DNA of 64,000 bases. Origin: Emergomyces orientalis (lineage: Eukaryota > Ascomycota > Eurotiomycetes > Onygenales > Ajellomycetaceae). The notes below the pieces were generated by a model. That model worked only from the letters and a program-made list of their open reading frames with translations. It searched no databases and was not told the origin of the DNA. This document shows positions 41,120 through 52,227 of the stretch, piece by piece (the stretch's first letter is position 1; each line of letters starts with the position of its first letter). A program made the translations under genes and the position numbers. Location: NCBI GenBank assembly GCA_002110485.1, contig MOWL01000002.1, positions 1,178,001 to 1,242,000 of the forward strand. Direction: 5' to 3'.

Positions 41120-43280
41120 ATCTGCGCGGGCGGAGTTTTAAATGATGTTTGTGGTGATAGCGAGTGCTATCCAACCGGACGGTTTGCCCGACAGACGTTG
41201 ATGAGGTGGAGGGGATGCCGCGGGGACTTTGGTCCAAGGCTCAAATAACACCAATAAACAAGTTTGTAGTGCTCTTTCAGATATCGAGAGTCCAAAAGAT
41301 AGGGTACAGTGAGAGCTGTAACTATACACGACAATATTCCGTGATCAGAGAGATGGAGCAAGGAGGGAGGGGGGAGTTGTTTGCTCGTCCTCGTCACTCT
41401 AGAGATGGGTATGATATAGTGAAGGGTTCGAGAAATGAGAACTGAACACAGACGGGATCGCCATGCACAGATGTATTAAATACGACCAACCACAGCGATG
41501 GAGCGCGCAGAAGAGGCCAACCAGTTGGGCCGTGATGCTGCAAGGCTGAGGTGGTGGGTTATGGGCGGTGGTTGGAGGATTCTAATTTATGTGGCTGGGA
41601 AGATCAGCTTCGAGATAAAAAGATGGCGGGGTTCTGGAGAAATAACTAGCCTGGCCAATGGCCAGCCAAGTTCTGTGCAGCAGGTTATCGATAAGCCTGG
41701 CAGCGGAAGAAAACCGTGCTGCATATTGATACCGATATTGGATGCCATAGCGAACATTGTGGCATACATAATCCGTACACAGTAATGTATAGTATCGTGA
41801 TCTAATATTTATTATTTACTCGAGATCTAGATATTATTACCTTTATCTGATCCATGATCCATGGCCGACGCCCGCACTTTAATCTGGTCTGAGCCAAATT
41901 TGTTGGTTGGTGTCCATGGCAACCACTGCTTATATAATCACCTTATCGATGCCCCCACTTGCCTCGGCATTCTGCTTCATACCTGGTCGCGACAAACAGG
42001 AGTCAGGTATATAGATCCTATGAATAACTAACAAAAAATCTTTCTTGCTGGATACACTCCGCGCTAGCAAGGGCGCACAGGTGATATAAACTTGGAGAAC
42101 ATCCATATAGTAAACCTCTGTAGGTATCCCCGAGAAACATCAGGTAAAAAGTGGATTAAAGACAAAGAAAGGAAGAAGACGGTAAGAAGAGATAACATAC
42201 ATGATACGTGCCATTGCCACGTTGCACTGCGCCTGGACTGCTATCCTATCTTGAAGGACAAATATTGGAAAAAGGAATAGGTACATAAAGAGTTTAGAAT
42301 AGAGTCTCATCAACAATGGTAAGAGGCACAAACCGGGAATGAATTACCCCAAGAATGAGGCATATGACAGGCGGACAACTAGCGAGATGAAGAGAGTCAA
42401 AACTGAAAATAACATCAAAGAGAAAGTATAAAAATAAAAATAAAAAAAAGGAAGAGGAAAGGAAATTGAAAAATAATTATAAAACTGGACCATAAAACCG
42501 TACACCGGAAATTAAGCGCATAATGTGTATATAACAAAACATACCCTACTCCCCAGAGACCATATCTCTAATTGTAAAGCTCAATAACGCCATTTATCCA
42601 ATAAAAAACAAAAAACAAAAAACAAAAAACAGAAACGATAGAGAAAGAAAAGAAAAGAAACAAAACAAAACAAAACACGATAAGAAAACAATACAATATC
42701 TGGGGGATCGTAGGCAGAAAAGCAAAGAGAGTCCAGAATTTATCTCAATCAAGAGGGGAGGTAATGAACAAGATGCCAACCCGTAAAAAGGACCCAGCTG
42801 TGTTTTCACGGAGCAAGAAACCGAAATAATAGGGTAATAAAATATATGGACAAGATCCCAGACTCCGTGATTAGGAATACGTTATAGCCAAAAAGGAAGA
42901 TTCCCGAATAGCAAAAGGGGGTATGCATGCAGAGGCTGAGGAGGGAGAGAGAGAAAAAAGATGTAATGGCCCAAGATAGACAACGAAAGGCATGGTGGTT
43001 GTCTAGGCAGGCCGGTAGAGGTAGCCACGATTTATTCTTTTATGTACTGTACGCCGAGAATCAAAGAAGAAAAAAGGAGGCATTGTAGCCCAACCACCAC
43101 CAGTGGACGGAAACGGAACGGTGGCCTGAATAAAAAGGTAGGAAAGTAGATAAAAAAAGGTGATATCATAAGTAATTAGAATTCGTAAAACCCCGAATTA
43201 GGCAAATCGTCTATTTTTTATATTTTTAATCTTTATTAATTTTTTTTTTGGATAAGAAATTTTTGGCTGTTATTTCTTAT
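41120..43280. other. Gene-free region of about 2.2 kb
   Basis: It contains the MARVEL-like gene promoter and the 3' flank of the lipid phosphatase gene. Purine-rich plus-strand tracts (AAAAC/AAAACA repeats near 42602-42680) look like the 3' UTR of the minus-strand gene. No protein-like frame is seen. A TGTACTGTAC motif lies near 43023. Confidence 0.5.
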
Positions 43281-44751
43281 TCAATTTTTCGACGGGTGGA
43301 CAGGGGAGTCTGGACGCCCACTGCTAGGGGGGAGCGGCGGAGTGCGCGGTGTTGCTGGTGATGGGGTTCCTCCTCGATATGGCTGATAGCTCGTTTGTGG
43401 GGGTGGATATACCGTGTTTAGACGAGTGGCGGACTCGCTGTGGTGTGACCGGCTCCCAGAGCCCGGTTGCATTTCAAATGCTGCTCCAACCGAGTCACTG
43501 CTTGACGAATACTCTCGATCCATTTCCTGTCTTCGTCGTAGGTAAGGGTCCGACGAAGAGACCCTGTCACTGGAAATTCGGCGAACGGGTGGTGGTTTTC
43601 GCGTGTATTCATCGTTCTGACCGGTAGATGTAGCTTGATACTCTAGGTCGTCTGTAGGTCTGAGGGGCACCACTGAATCATTAGAGCCATCCATATCAAA
43701 ACGGCCGCGGGTAGGGCCGGTGGGGCTGGTTCCCCAGGTTCGAATTGGGTATGCACGCCCTTTCCTCCAAGATTCCGAAAGGGGTGGGAAATATTGGCGA
43801 TAGGCGATGTAGGCACATAGGATGCCCAGAAACGAGCCGAATAGCACATCGAATGGGTGATGTCGTGCGTCCATGATTCTCGTTGCAGCGATCAGTCCCG
43901 CTCCAAGGGTTGGGAAGAGTGCGAGGAATGTTTTCCACACTTCACCCCGGCTATCCATTAGATGAAATTTCCCCGCAAGATAAAGCGAGAGATAGAAGAG
44001 GCCGGCGAAAGAGGCTACAGGGGATTTTGATGTTAATATCAACGATTATAGGGCATAGAAGTGAATGTATATAATGGAGTATGGTTGCCTTACAACTAGA
44101 ATGTCCTAATTAAAATAAGAAGTCTGTTAGTATATACTTCTCCAAAGGTATATATATAAAATAAAAGGCTAAAATTACGTACCAGATGGAAACGACCTAT
44201 ACCCATCTTTCAAAATGTCATGGCTCAGTGTCGAATCACACATATCATAGGTCACCAATTCGTACTGGCCGAGAGCCTCGACACCTTTTGGGCTACAACG
44301 ATCAATGATATCAGGCCGTGGTTTCCCAACGGCATTTTTCAAAGCACCTGTGATGACAAAGGCGCTGGCTTGGGCTAGCAATAAACCCAGTAATCCGCAA
44401 TTAAATTCCCATAGTCTATCTTTCAGCGTGTATGGTCCCATAAACTTTCTCTTTCCCGAAGACGAGAGGGGTTTATTGTGTGAGAAGAGACCATCGATGA
44501 CAACAGTGTAGAGCAATATGACGACAAGGGGGATCCCTCCTGAGAGGGCGAGAGCGAGGGGGATGGATATTCGTTCGTGGACGGCATAGGGGTAGTATAG
44601 GGAGTGGTTGTTAATTGAAAAAGGTTGGTGGAAGGGTTCGATACGGTCGAGAATGTAGAATCCGACAACGAGGCCTCTAGAATGCGGTCTTGATTAGAGA
44701 CTATCCCGAGCAAAGTAGGAGGTCGCATGCCCATGTATTATAGTTCCCGTC

Positions 44752-44793
<42 letters not shown>

Positions 44794-44974
44794 TCTAGCA
44801 CGTACATGAGGATCACATAGTCGGAGATGTATCTACGAGTATATTAGTCAAGTTCTCCTTTTCTTTTTCTTCCTGCTCAACGGAGAGATGGATAGCAGTC
44901 ACTCACGATATGATGATTCGGGCTCTGAGAGGTTTCTTCGAGAATGGCAGACTATTCTGGTGCGAGTTTTCCAT
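43281..44974 (-). CDS. PAP2-family lipid phosphatase (Dpp1/Lpp1-like) with a 9-nt micro-exon
   Basis: This integral membrane phosphatase is expected to dephosphorylate diacylglycerol pyrophosphate and phosphatidate. Five exons are inferred: 44974-44907, 44832-44806 (27 nt), 44676-44183, 44105-44097 (9 nt) and 44014-43281, about 443 aa. The three catalytic motifs are complete: K145-NAVGKP-R152-P153, PSGH with H198, and R245-x5-H251-x3-D255. The micro-exon supplies most of G197-H198-S199-T200, so motif 2 exists only if it is included; its upstream intron has a perfect TACTAAC branch site. Six hydrophobic segments flank these motifs. The last about 160 residues are a Ser/Pro/Arg-rich cytosolic tail. 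The intron between exons 2 and 3 carries a (CA)n tract. ER or vacuolar membrane location is inferred from the family. Confidence 0.88.
44754..44791 (+). repeat. (AC)n dinucleotide microsatellite, about 19 units
   Basis: It is an uninterrupted AC run lying inside intron 2 of the lipid phosphatase gene, only 15 bp from the 27-nt exon 2. On the gene's sense strand it is a TG run just downstream of the 5' splice site. Confidence 0.95.
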
Positions 44975-47900
44975 GGTGGTAGGGCTAATCAAAAGGCGCA
45001 AGGAGAGGAAGCAGGGGCAACGAAAGAGGACCACGACAAAGACGAAGAAACGACAAAGGACGAGGAATCAAAGAGAGCACCCCAACTGCATGGTGGACCC
45101 GAGATGGGGCAGTTGAACAGTAATGAGTCCGAAGAAGAGTCCACCGATCGAATTGCGACGAGAGCGGTTGTGTTTTTGTTGCTGAGACACAGCCAGAGAG
45201 ACAAGAGGAAGAAAGATAGTGCCCAGGCGAGGCCTGCCAAACACTCCCCCAGCATCGAGTCCGGCCTAGTCCATCCGTGAAAGCGCCAGCCACGACGGTT
45301 AAGCGTCAGCTCACACTTGGCGCAGCTCTGAACTAATTTACCACGAAGGATTATGCGGATTTTCGTGGGCTGCAGGCGAAGGAATGAATGTTTATTTTTA
45401 CACGCGTTTTGTGGCTCATGGATCTATCGACTCTGTTCGCCTCTGTTGATTTTTAACTACAAGATGGCTTTTTCATGCGCTTCACCCAGATGCTAATAAC
45501 CATGTTGAAGGTAGCATCAAATTTGTGCATTTTTGCGCCCTATGGCTCCAGGGCTGCCACTGGGCAGTAATATTAATAAATCGTACCCAAAGGGCGTTGG
45601 TGCGGGAGAGAGCGCGAGTTGGCCAGTCCCGACCAATCCACAAATTGCGCCCATTTCCTGCGCCCGCGATGTTTCAGATATAATAATAATGAAGAATGAA
45701 AGAAATTTAAAAACCCACACTCCTTAACAGCTTAAATTGGAAGCACCTCCATCCCTATTTTTCTCTCAAAAAGCTTCCAACTTCCAAGACCTTCCCGTTC
45801 GGTTTACTTTTCTTCTCAGCCACATCACCCTGATAAAAAAATTAAAAAAAGTCAAAAAGATTTTAAGCCGATTTTGAATCGCTTTTTTGAGCCCGAGTCT
45901 GTCTGGCCGCGTAATCCCCGCTCGGTTGTCTCATGTTGCACTGATATTGGCCGTGGGGCGATCGACATTGGCTTGCTGCGGCTGGTGGGACGGGGGATTT
46001 GGAGTATTTGTGCTGTACGGAGCCGTTGTGGCCAGTTGGTGTGGCTGTTGCTGTTTCTAAATTTATCCCAATTTGCTGCATGACCCCCTTGGATATTCTC
46101 CTACACAGAGGACACGTTCACCAAATTATGCTTACTTTTACACATCCTGGCCCGCTGATTTGATGAAGAAAATCAAGGAGCGGGCGGGAGGAGGGCAAAT
46201 GGACTGAAAATAATCATTCCCCAATAAGACGCCACGATCCAACCAGGGTATGCGATTTCTTCCTCTAATTTTGAAGATGAGGAACGGAAAAGAATATATC
46301 TATTTACAAATGAGAAGGAAAGGGGAAAGGAAGGGGCTATAAAAGAAACTCGGGTTTGATAATCAGATCCCAATAGAGCGCTTACAAAGGCCACACGATG
46401 AGGATGCCCAGATTGGAAAAATTCCTATGGTAGCATTCCTACGTTCAGCTTAAACCAACATTTTAGAAATCCCCCAGATGCAATTAGGGTAGGGAAGAGA
46501 ATTCCTCGCCTGCCGCTTCTAGGTAGTGGACAGCCCTATTGTCAGCGCTTCTAGTCAATCCCTTACGGTGTGCTGAGTACACGAACTGCAGTAGACTGTA
46601 TGTACTGTACGTAGAGTGGTTTAGTTAGAGGTGGGTGGGTGCAGGCGGGAGACATGAGTAACAGGAACTTTTCATCTGTTCAACGATGATCGATTCATTG
46701 CTTTGTACTGCACGTCAATCGCCCCATTTGCATCCCAGGGACATGTAATGTAATGTATGTACTGTACATACATTACATTGGCCTTATTACTGCGTACACG
46801 TCATGCTTGGGGATGATGCCGTTCGTTCAAACAAAGGAAGGGTGAAGCATGTCTCGGGGATCGGTACAATCAATGGTCATTCCTATGTCGAAGATGCAAA
46901 ATACTACGCCTACTTCTATCTTATTGTGCCGATTTGAAAAGTATTCTCGGGAGAATGCTACCTTTTCTTGCCCAACTTGCTCTCTGAAAATGCTAAACTC
47001 TCGTTTGTTTGCGTGCAAAAGCAAGAACCGAGCAAAGGAAACCTAGACCCCCTTTGTCACGGGGAGGTCAGTCTGGAAGCTATCTCTCATGGACCCCGTT
47101 ATCTCGAACTTGATGCTTTAACCTTGGGGTATATTGCTGGGCGCCCCTAGGCCGTTAACTAAGCCGTTAATGGTGCATATTTCTGGTTCAGCCCCTCTAA
47201 CAAAATTACCCATGGCTTCTCCGATTTGTGTAAATTGCGTATTTGCTGGATGTTGCGCGGTGGCGGGTTTGATAGATTTCCCCCATGATTCCCATGTCTC
47301 TTTGCCAGTGGGCCTGTTGTGCTCGCCATTCCAGTGGCTGCACCTTTGTTCCTGCAAGAGACGGGGCTTGACGTGACCTTGCTGTCACGGTGCTATCTCT
47401 TCACATAGGCCGTCCCGTTAGCCAATACTGCATGCCCAAGAATGGGTGAAGTTAGACAGCCAGGTAACAGTGCATTTCCTCGCTATCCTCTCTATGCCCT
47501 GTACCCTGCACCCTGGTAGAGACCCAATCTTGACGACAGGAGAACGGCGGAACTCCATAGGGGAAACCTTGGGGGGGATTTAGACCCCTTCTTTGCTACT
47601 TGAACCAGTCGGGTGTTGATCATACTGTCCGGCAGTTCAGCTTAGCGCTTAGGTGGTTCCGCTGACATTGTTTCCCTGGCTAGGATAATGTCGGCTACCA
47701 ACCATCCGCCGCTAAAAGCTTCGAGATGAAACGTGTGATGCAAGCTCATACTTGATGCACCAGATACTGATCTCGGTTCTGTCATCCAAGCCGCGAAAGT
47801 ACTAGATTGGAGCGGGCCATGGCTGCCCAGAAAGAAGAGAATCTGAGGAGATATGATCCGGAAGAATTGCAAGTCCATAGAGAGAAATAGGCTGGTGGAG

Positions 47901-48546
47901 GCTGCTGATCGAGAGCAGGACGGGAATCTTAAGCGCCACGACCATCACGACACCGCGCAGCTGCTTTCATTCTTTGACATCCAATGAACTGTGCAAAATG
48001 GGCCTAACAGCACCCTGCTCAAGAGGTCCTTGCTTGGCCTGTCTCGGCGTGCCGCTGACCCGCAGCTTTAACTATGGCATGGCGCGAAGCATGATGCGAG
48101 TTAGGGAAAAGGAGTGACGCTGTCAAAAGAGTATTTCCTACCTTCTAAGCACATTTAAAAATAGGTGTTCTCCTATTTATATCATCATAGGCGGAATGCA
48201 CAGAACTATAAATTTGGTAGAACAGCTGCATTAAAATGTATTATTATTAACTAATCAGCTTCGGATAGAATATGGATGAGATAGACTTTGTTTTTCTACT
48301 GCAAGTACACCTCGCTATTTTCTCATGTTTACCAAAATTATAGGAGTACGAGTTAGGAAATCGGGAGCAGCGTTTTTAAAAGTAATAGCGGAATAAGGAG
48401 AAGAAACAAGGAAGAAGAAGAAGAATCAGAAAAGACAGGAACAGGAGATTGGAGACCCAGACGTTGTTCCCCATTCGGAAAAAAGAAGCTCAGTGCGTAG
48501 GGACGAAGAATAGCATCTGCTTTCTATCTCTGAAGACTTTCAACCC
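44975..48546. other. Gene-free region of about 3.6 kb
   Basis: No supported gene. The plus-strand frame at 44888-45280 is a Lys/Glu-rich antisense reading that overlaps the lipid phosphatase start. A perfect palindrome lies at 46747-46779 amid several GTACTGTAC-like motifs. The interval is long compared with spacers between housekeeping genes here; it may contain long promoters or unrecognised non-coding RNA. Confidence 0.45.
46747..46779. repeat. Perfect palindrome, 16-bp arms
   Basis: AATGTAATGTATGTAC, a single T, and then the exact reverse complement. Every one of the 16 base pairs matches. Confidence 0.95.
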
Positions 48547-49259
48547 TCAACATTTGGTGATAAAAAGACCAATTCTGCAGTAGCAACGTTGGATTAGCCC
48601 ATCATTTCAGACAAAACGCCACCATAAAAAATAAAAATAAAAGAAATGAGTGATAACAACGGAAGAAGACAAAAGAAAGAAACTCACGGAGGGTTATTAA
48701 AATCCTGAAAGTAATTCAACTTTGTCGACCCCGCACTATCCATGCGGAACGCAATCGCCTGCTCCGCGGGACATTCGAAGCTGGTCATATTATATTTCTG
48801 CCCAGGAATTAGAGCTGCAGACTGCAGCTGCTCCTGCACAGCCGGTGCATTCGCATATGACGTAGCCAGCGTCGCCGGTGCCGCCAACCGACTAAACTTC
48901 ACCATCCCGTCACCGCTGAAGAGGTAGTTCCTCTCTGGAAACAGGAACCAGAGGTTACATGTCAGCCCTTGGCTGGCGTTGGGAATATCGAAGTTGAAGA
49001 TTGAGGATACAGTTGGCGTGATTGTGCCGTTGTAGGAGGTACCTTTTGCAACGTCTGGGGCTTCGGAGTCAATGGGGATGATTAGGTGGGGGAATTCGAA
49101 ATCTTTGGTCAGGTCCCCAGGACAGGATTTGGTGTCGTTTAGCAGCGGGCCGAAGGAGTGGACCTCGTTGCGCCGGGCGCCGGGGTTGGTGAAGGGGGAT
49201 TTGTATTTTTGGCTGTTGGCGCCGAGCGCGAGGAGGAAAAGGGTGTAGATGTGCTTCAT
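48547..49259 (-). CDS. Secreted But2-family (Ubp3-associated Bre5/But2 C-terminal) protein
   Basis: Two exons, 49259-48688 and 48574-48547, encode about 199 aa. The N-terminus is a signal peptide (MKHIYTLFLLALGANS). The rest matches the But2 C-terminal-type domain of secreted fungal proteins: FEFPHLIIPIDSEAPD, TPTVSSIFNFDIP, CNLWFLFP and the terminal LNYFQDFN block. The tiny 28-nt second exon adds PIGLFITKC, the usual family ending; without splicing, translation would stop shortly after NNPP. The acceptor (GCTACTGCAG) is preceded by a CTAATCC branch. The molecular function is unknown; a cell-wall or extracellular location is inferred from the signal peptide. Confidence 0.82.
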
Positions 49260-50606
49260 GGTAGGGATAGAGATGTATTGGTGCCTACTGAGCTGTTTTT
49301 GCAGGTACTAGTAGAGATACCCTGAGCTAAGTTCGGCCTGACTACCCAATAGTACGCGATGAGGAAAGGGATGATTGCTATTTATGTCTTTGATTCTAGC
49401 CAGTGCTTGAGAAGGACAGGCTTTATCGGAGGGTAATTCATGGAGAAGGCTGGATCTAGCTGTGAAGCTGAACTACTCAACGATAAGAGATATGCTGACG
49501 TAGCTGCCGCATAGGAGAAGTTGTAGTACCACGTCGCGGCGGATAGAGTAAGGAGAAATTATTTGACCCTCGGCATTTATTTCGCGGCAGATAGAAGTGT
49601 ATTTACACAAGCAAGGGATGGAGTGTCTCTTTATTGACGAGGTGCCAGCAAAAAGCTGTCATACGCCGGGACGGCCCGTGGTGGTGTACCGAAAGTGCCT
49701 CGTAGAGACCGCTCATGAAACGATTGAATATGCATTTGAAGCTTAGCGCATATATCATTCAGAAGCTGAATGGAATAGACGAGTGGTTCTAAGTTCCATT
49801 ATTTACTCGTCAACATCAAAAAAAAACCGGGATAACCGGCCAGATAGAAGGCATATCAGTTTATGAGCTGTACATGAAGCGCTCATCCATGTATGACTGA
49901 GAGTGAATTGGTACCAATTCACATTTATAAAGTATGAGGGAGCGCTTAAGCTCCGACGGAGCGCTGCAGACTCATATGTTCGTGTCAGCAGTCAAACATG
50001 TGAATACCATATGACACTCGGAAGGCTGCTCTGAAGAAGTCGCCAGCCGCCGCAATAAAGCCTGATGCCGTAGAAAGAAGGCAAGAAAATGTGTCTAAAA
50101 AGGGGCTTGTTGCATGGAGAGAGCAAACTGTCCAGGAGATGACGTTCCAACAGACAAGTTGATATGTCAGCAAGCAGGTCCAGCCGCACCAGCAGCCGGT
50201 ATACATTTCTTTGCTCCAACTCTTAGTCTCTTACAACGACACACAGCCCAGGATTGCTTGTATGGCCTTTTAGTATTAACATGAGCTACATGTTGGATTC
50301 AATTATTAATTGACAAGCGCTCTTCCTCGTGGAATTATGTAACCGTGGGCCCAGGCCATACTCCCCGCTCTTCAACTCGCCGCCACTTTTGTCACGGCCG
50401 GAATTTCCCCACCTTTGCGTCTATGGAGAACATTAATTGGAGATCAAAATATATTCAACAGTGCTATGGAAATTACTATATGAATTGACATTTCTGCTGT
50501 CGCTTCTACAAATTGTACTACCCCACAGTACAAAGCTTGATTGTTGTTCTATAAAAAGCTGCCACTCTTTCATCCTAACCTGAACTCCACCCAGCATTGC
50601 CCCGCC
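49260..50606. other. Divergent intergenic region between But2-type and MBL-fold genes
   Basis: These 1347 bases hold promoters of two divergent genes. A TATA-like element near 50550 belongs to the plus-strand gene. No protein-like frame is seen. Confidence 0.5.
50550..50557 (+). promoter_or_regulatory. TATA box for the MBL-fold gene
   Basis: TATAAAAA lies 57 bp upstream of the ATG at 50607, followed by pyrimidine-rich sequence. Confidence 0.45.
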
Positions 50607-51886
50607 ATGGATCTCATGATATGTTCGATGTGCGGCGCCCAACATGATACACGGTCAGCTAAGTCGTGCAAGATATGCGATGACCCCCGGCAATACATCC
50701 CACCAGAAGGGTAAGATTCCTACAAGAATTATAGAAACTTTTTATAGGACCCCCTTTCCCGGCTTCCTCCAATCCCTGCTCTACATTAATCGCCCTGGGA
50801 TCTGGCATATAACTGAAATTAAGTCACACAATTTTTTTTTCCTGCCTGACCTTCGTACAGACAATCATGGACAACACTCCGCCAGCTGCAACAATCCAAA
50901 AAGTACCACAATCAGTTCCGCATGGACAAGAATCATTCCGGTCTTATTAGCATCGACACAGTGCCACAGGTAGCCATTGGACAACGTGCCATCCTCTGCT
51001 GCACACCCGCCGGCAACGTACTTTGGGACTGCATCACATACATCGACGATGACACAGTCCGTCGTATTAACGAGCTAGGCGGTATTGAGGCAATCGTCAT
51101 CTCGCATCCGCACTACTACTCTACTTCCGTCCATTGGGCTGAGGCATTTGGATGTCCCGTATACATCTCCGCTGAGGATGAAGAATGGCTGATGCGACGG
51201 GCCCCGGTAACGAAGATGATTTCCGCTGCACAAAGCCCAGAGGGCCACGAGAGGATTGAAGGTCATGTTTTATGGGAAGGCAAACAGCTGAATCTTCTCG
51301 GGGGCCAGATTACGGCTGTAAAAGTAGGCGGCCATTTTCCTGGAAGCTCTGTGTTGTTGTGGAAGGAGGCGAAGAAGTTGCTTGTGGCGGATAGCATCAT
51401 GGTGGTACCTAGTGGAGTGTATCATGTTGACCGCCTGCCGGGAACCACGTCTTTCACGTTCATGTGGTCGTATCCGAACTTTGTGAGTTTGTTTCATTTT
51501 AATCTCCTAAACTTCCCTCCCTTGCTGCTTCATTCCCTGTTGTTGAGCGGAATCCTGCTTCTTTTACCGCTTCGTTGTATCACATTTGCCTATCCGCGAG
51601 ATGAAAAGTCCAAATAATCCACAAACCACAGTCGCAGCCGCTGATGGACCTGGGAATTTTGTTTTGATTCCCTTTGCCGTGTGAACAGATTCCACTCCCT
51701 CCAGACGATGTGCACGCTATCTGGAAAGCTGTCGCGGACCTTGACTTTGACGACACGCATGGAGCGTTTTGGGGACGTGATACCATCGGCCAGAGCAAGA
51801 AGAGGCTTTTGGAAAGTGCACAGATATACATCAGATTTGCGGGATACGCGGATCATGCGATCCACCAGGAAATAATCAAGGAGTAG
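50607..51886 (+). CDS. Metallo-beta-lactamase-fold protein with N-terminal zinc-ribbon-like motif
   Basis: Three exons, 50607-50710, 50861-51482 and 51689-51886, encode about 307 aa. The first exon has two Cys pairs, CSMC and CKIC, followed by DDPRQYIPPEG, a small zinc-ribbon-like head. The second carries the MBL fold: CTPAGNVLWDC, IVISHPHYYSTSVHWAEAF, GGHFPGSSVLLW and LLVADSIMVVPSG. The first metal motif is degenerate: HPHYYST keeps two His but lacks the Asp-His of HxHxDH. A later His (GGH) and Asp (VADS) are present, so single-metal binding is possible. The third exon ends in HAIWKAVADLDFDDTHGAFWG and a C-terminal helix. Substrate and function are unknown; this is a known uncharacterised fungal arrangement. 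Confidence 0.85.
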
Positions 51887-52227
51887 TTGGAGTAGTATAT
51901 ATGCTCTAGGTTAGTGTATATAGTGTCTCTGTACATGTATGTTGCTGATATCGCTGGGATTCAGACGAGGATAGAGCATGCCAGTATTTAATGTTATGCA
52001 TGGATGTTACCTATGGAAGTATGTACTGACCGATATCTGTTGAATAAGAATAGTATATTCAGGCAGGGACCTTCTATAGGTGACCTATGAGCGTTGTGGA
52101 AAGTAGGGGCAAAATGAAGGATAGAAATCAGACAGTATATATATTACAGAATAAACAAAAAGTACATTCGAACGGTACCCGTTTCGCTTCGGTAGGGTAC
52201 AAAGGTGCTTGTATCAGACACGACAGT
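51887..52227. other. Short spacer between convergent MBL-fold and mS26 genes
   Basis: These 341 bases contain two 3' flanks and no recognisable element. Confidence 0.5.

Noticed and set aside
44888..45280. Lys/Glu-rich plus-strand frame of 130 codons
   Set aside because: It is antisense to the first exon and upstream region of the lipid phosphatase, is low in complexity and has no domain.
46747..46779. Palindrome as a transposon terminus or rho-type terminator
   Set aside because: No matching copy or target duplication was seen nearby, and there is no flanking gene end, so only a generic palindrome is claimed.
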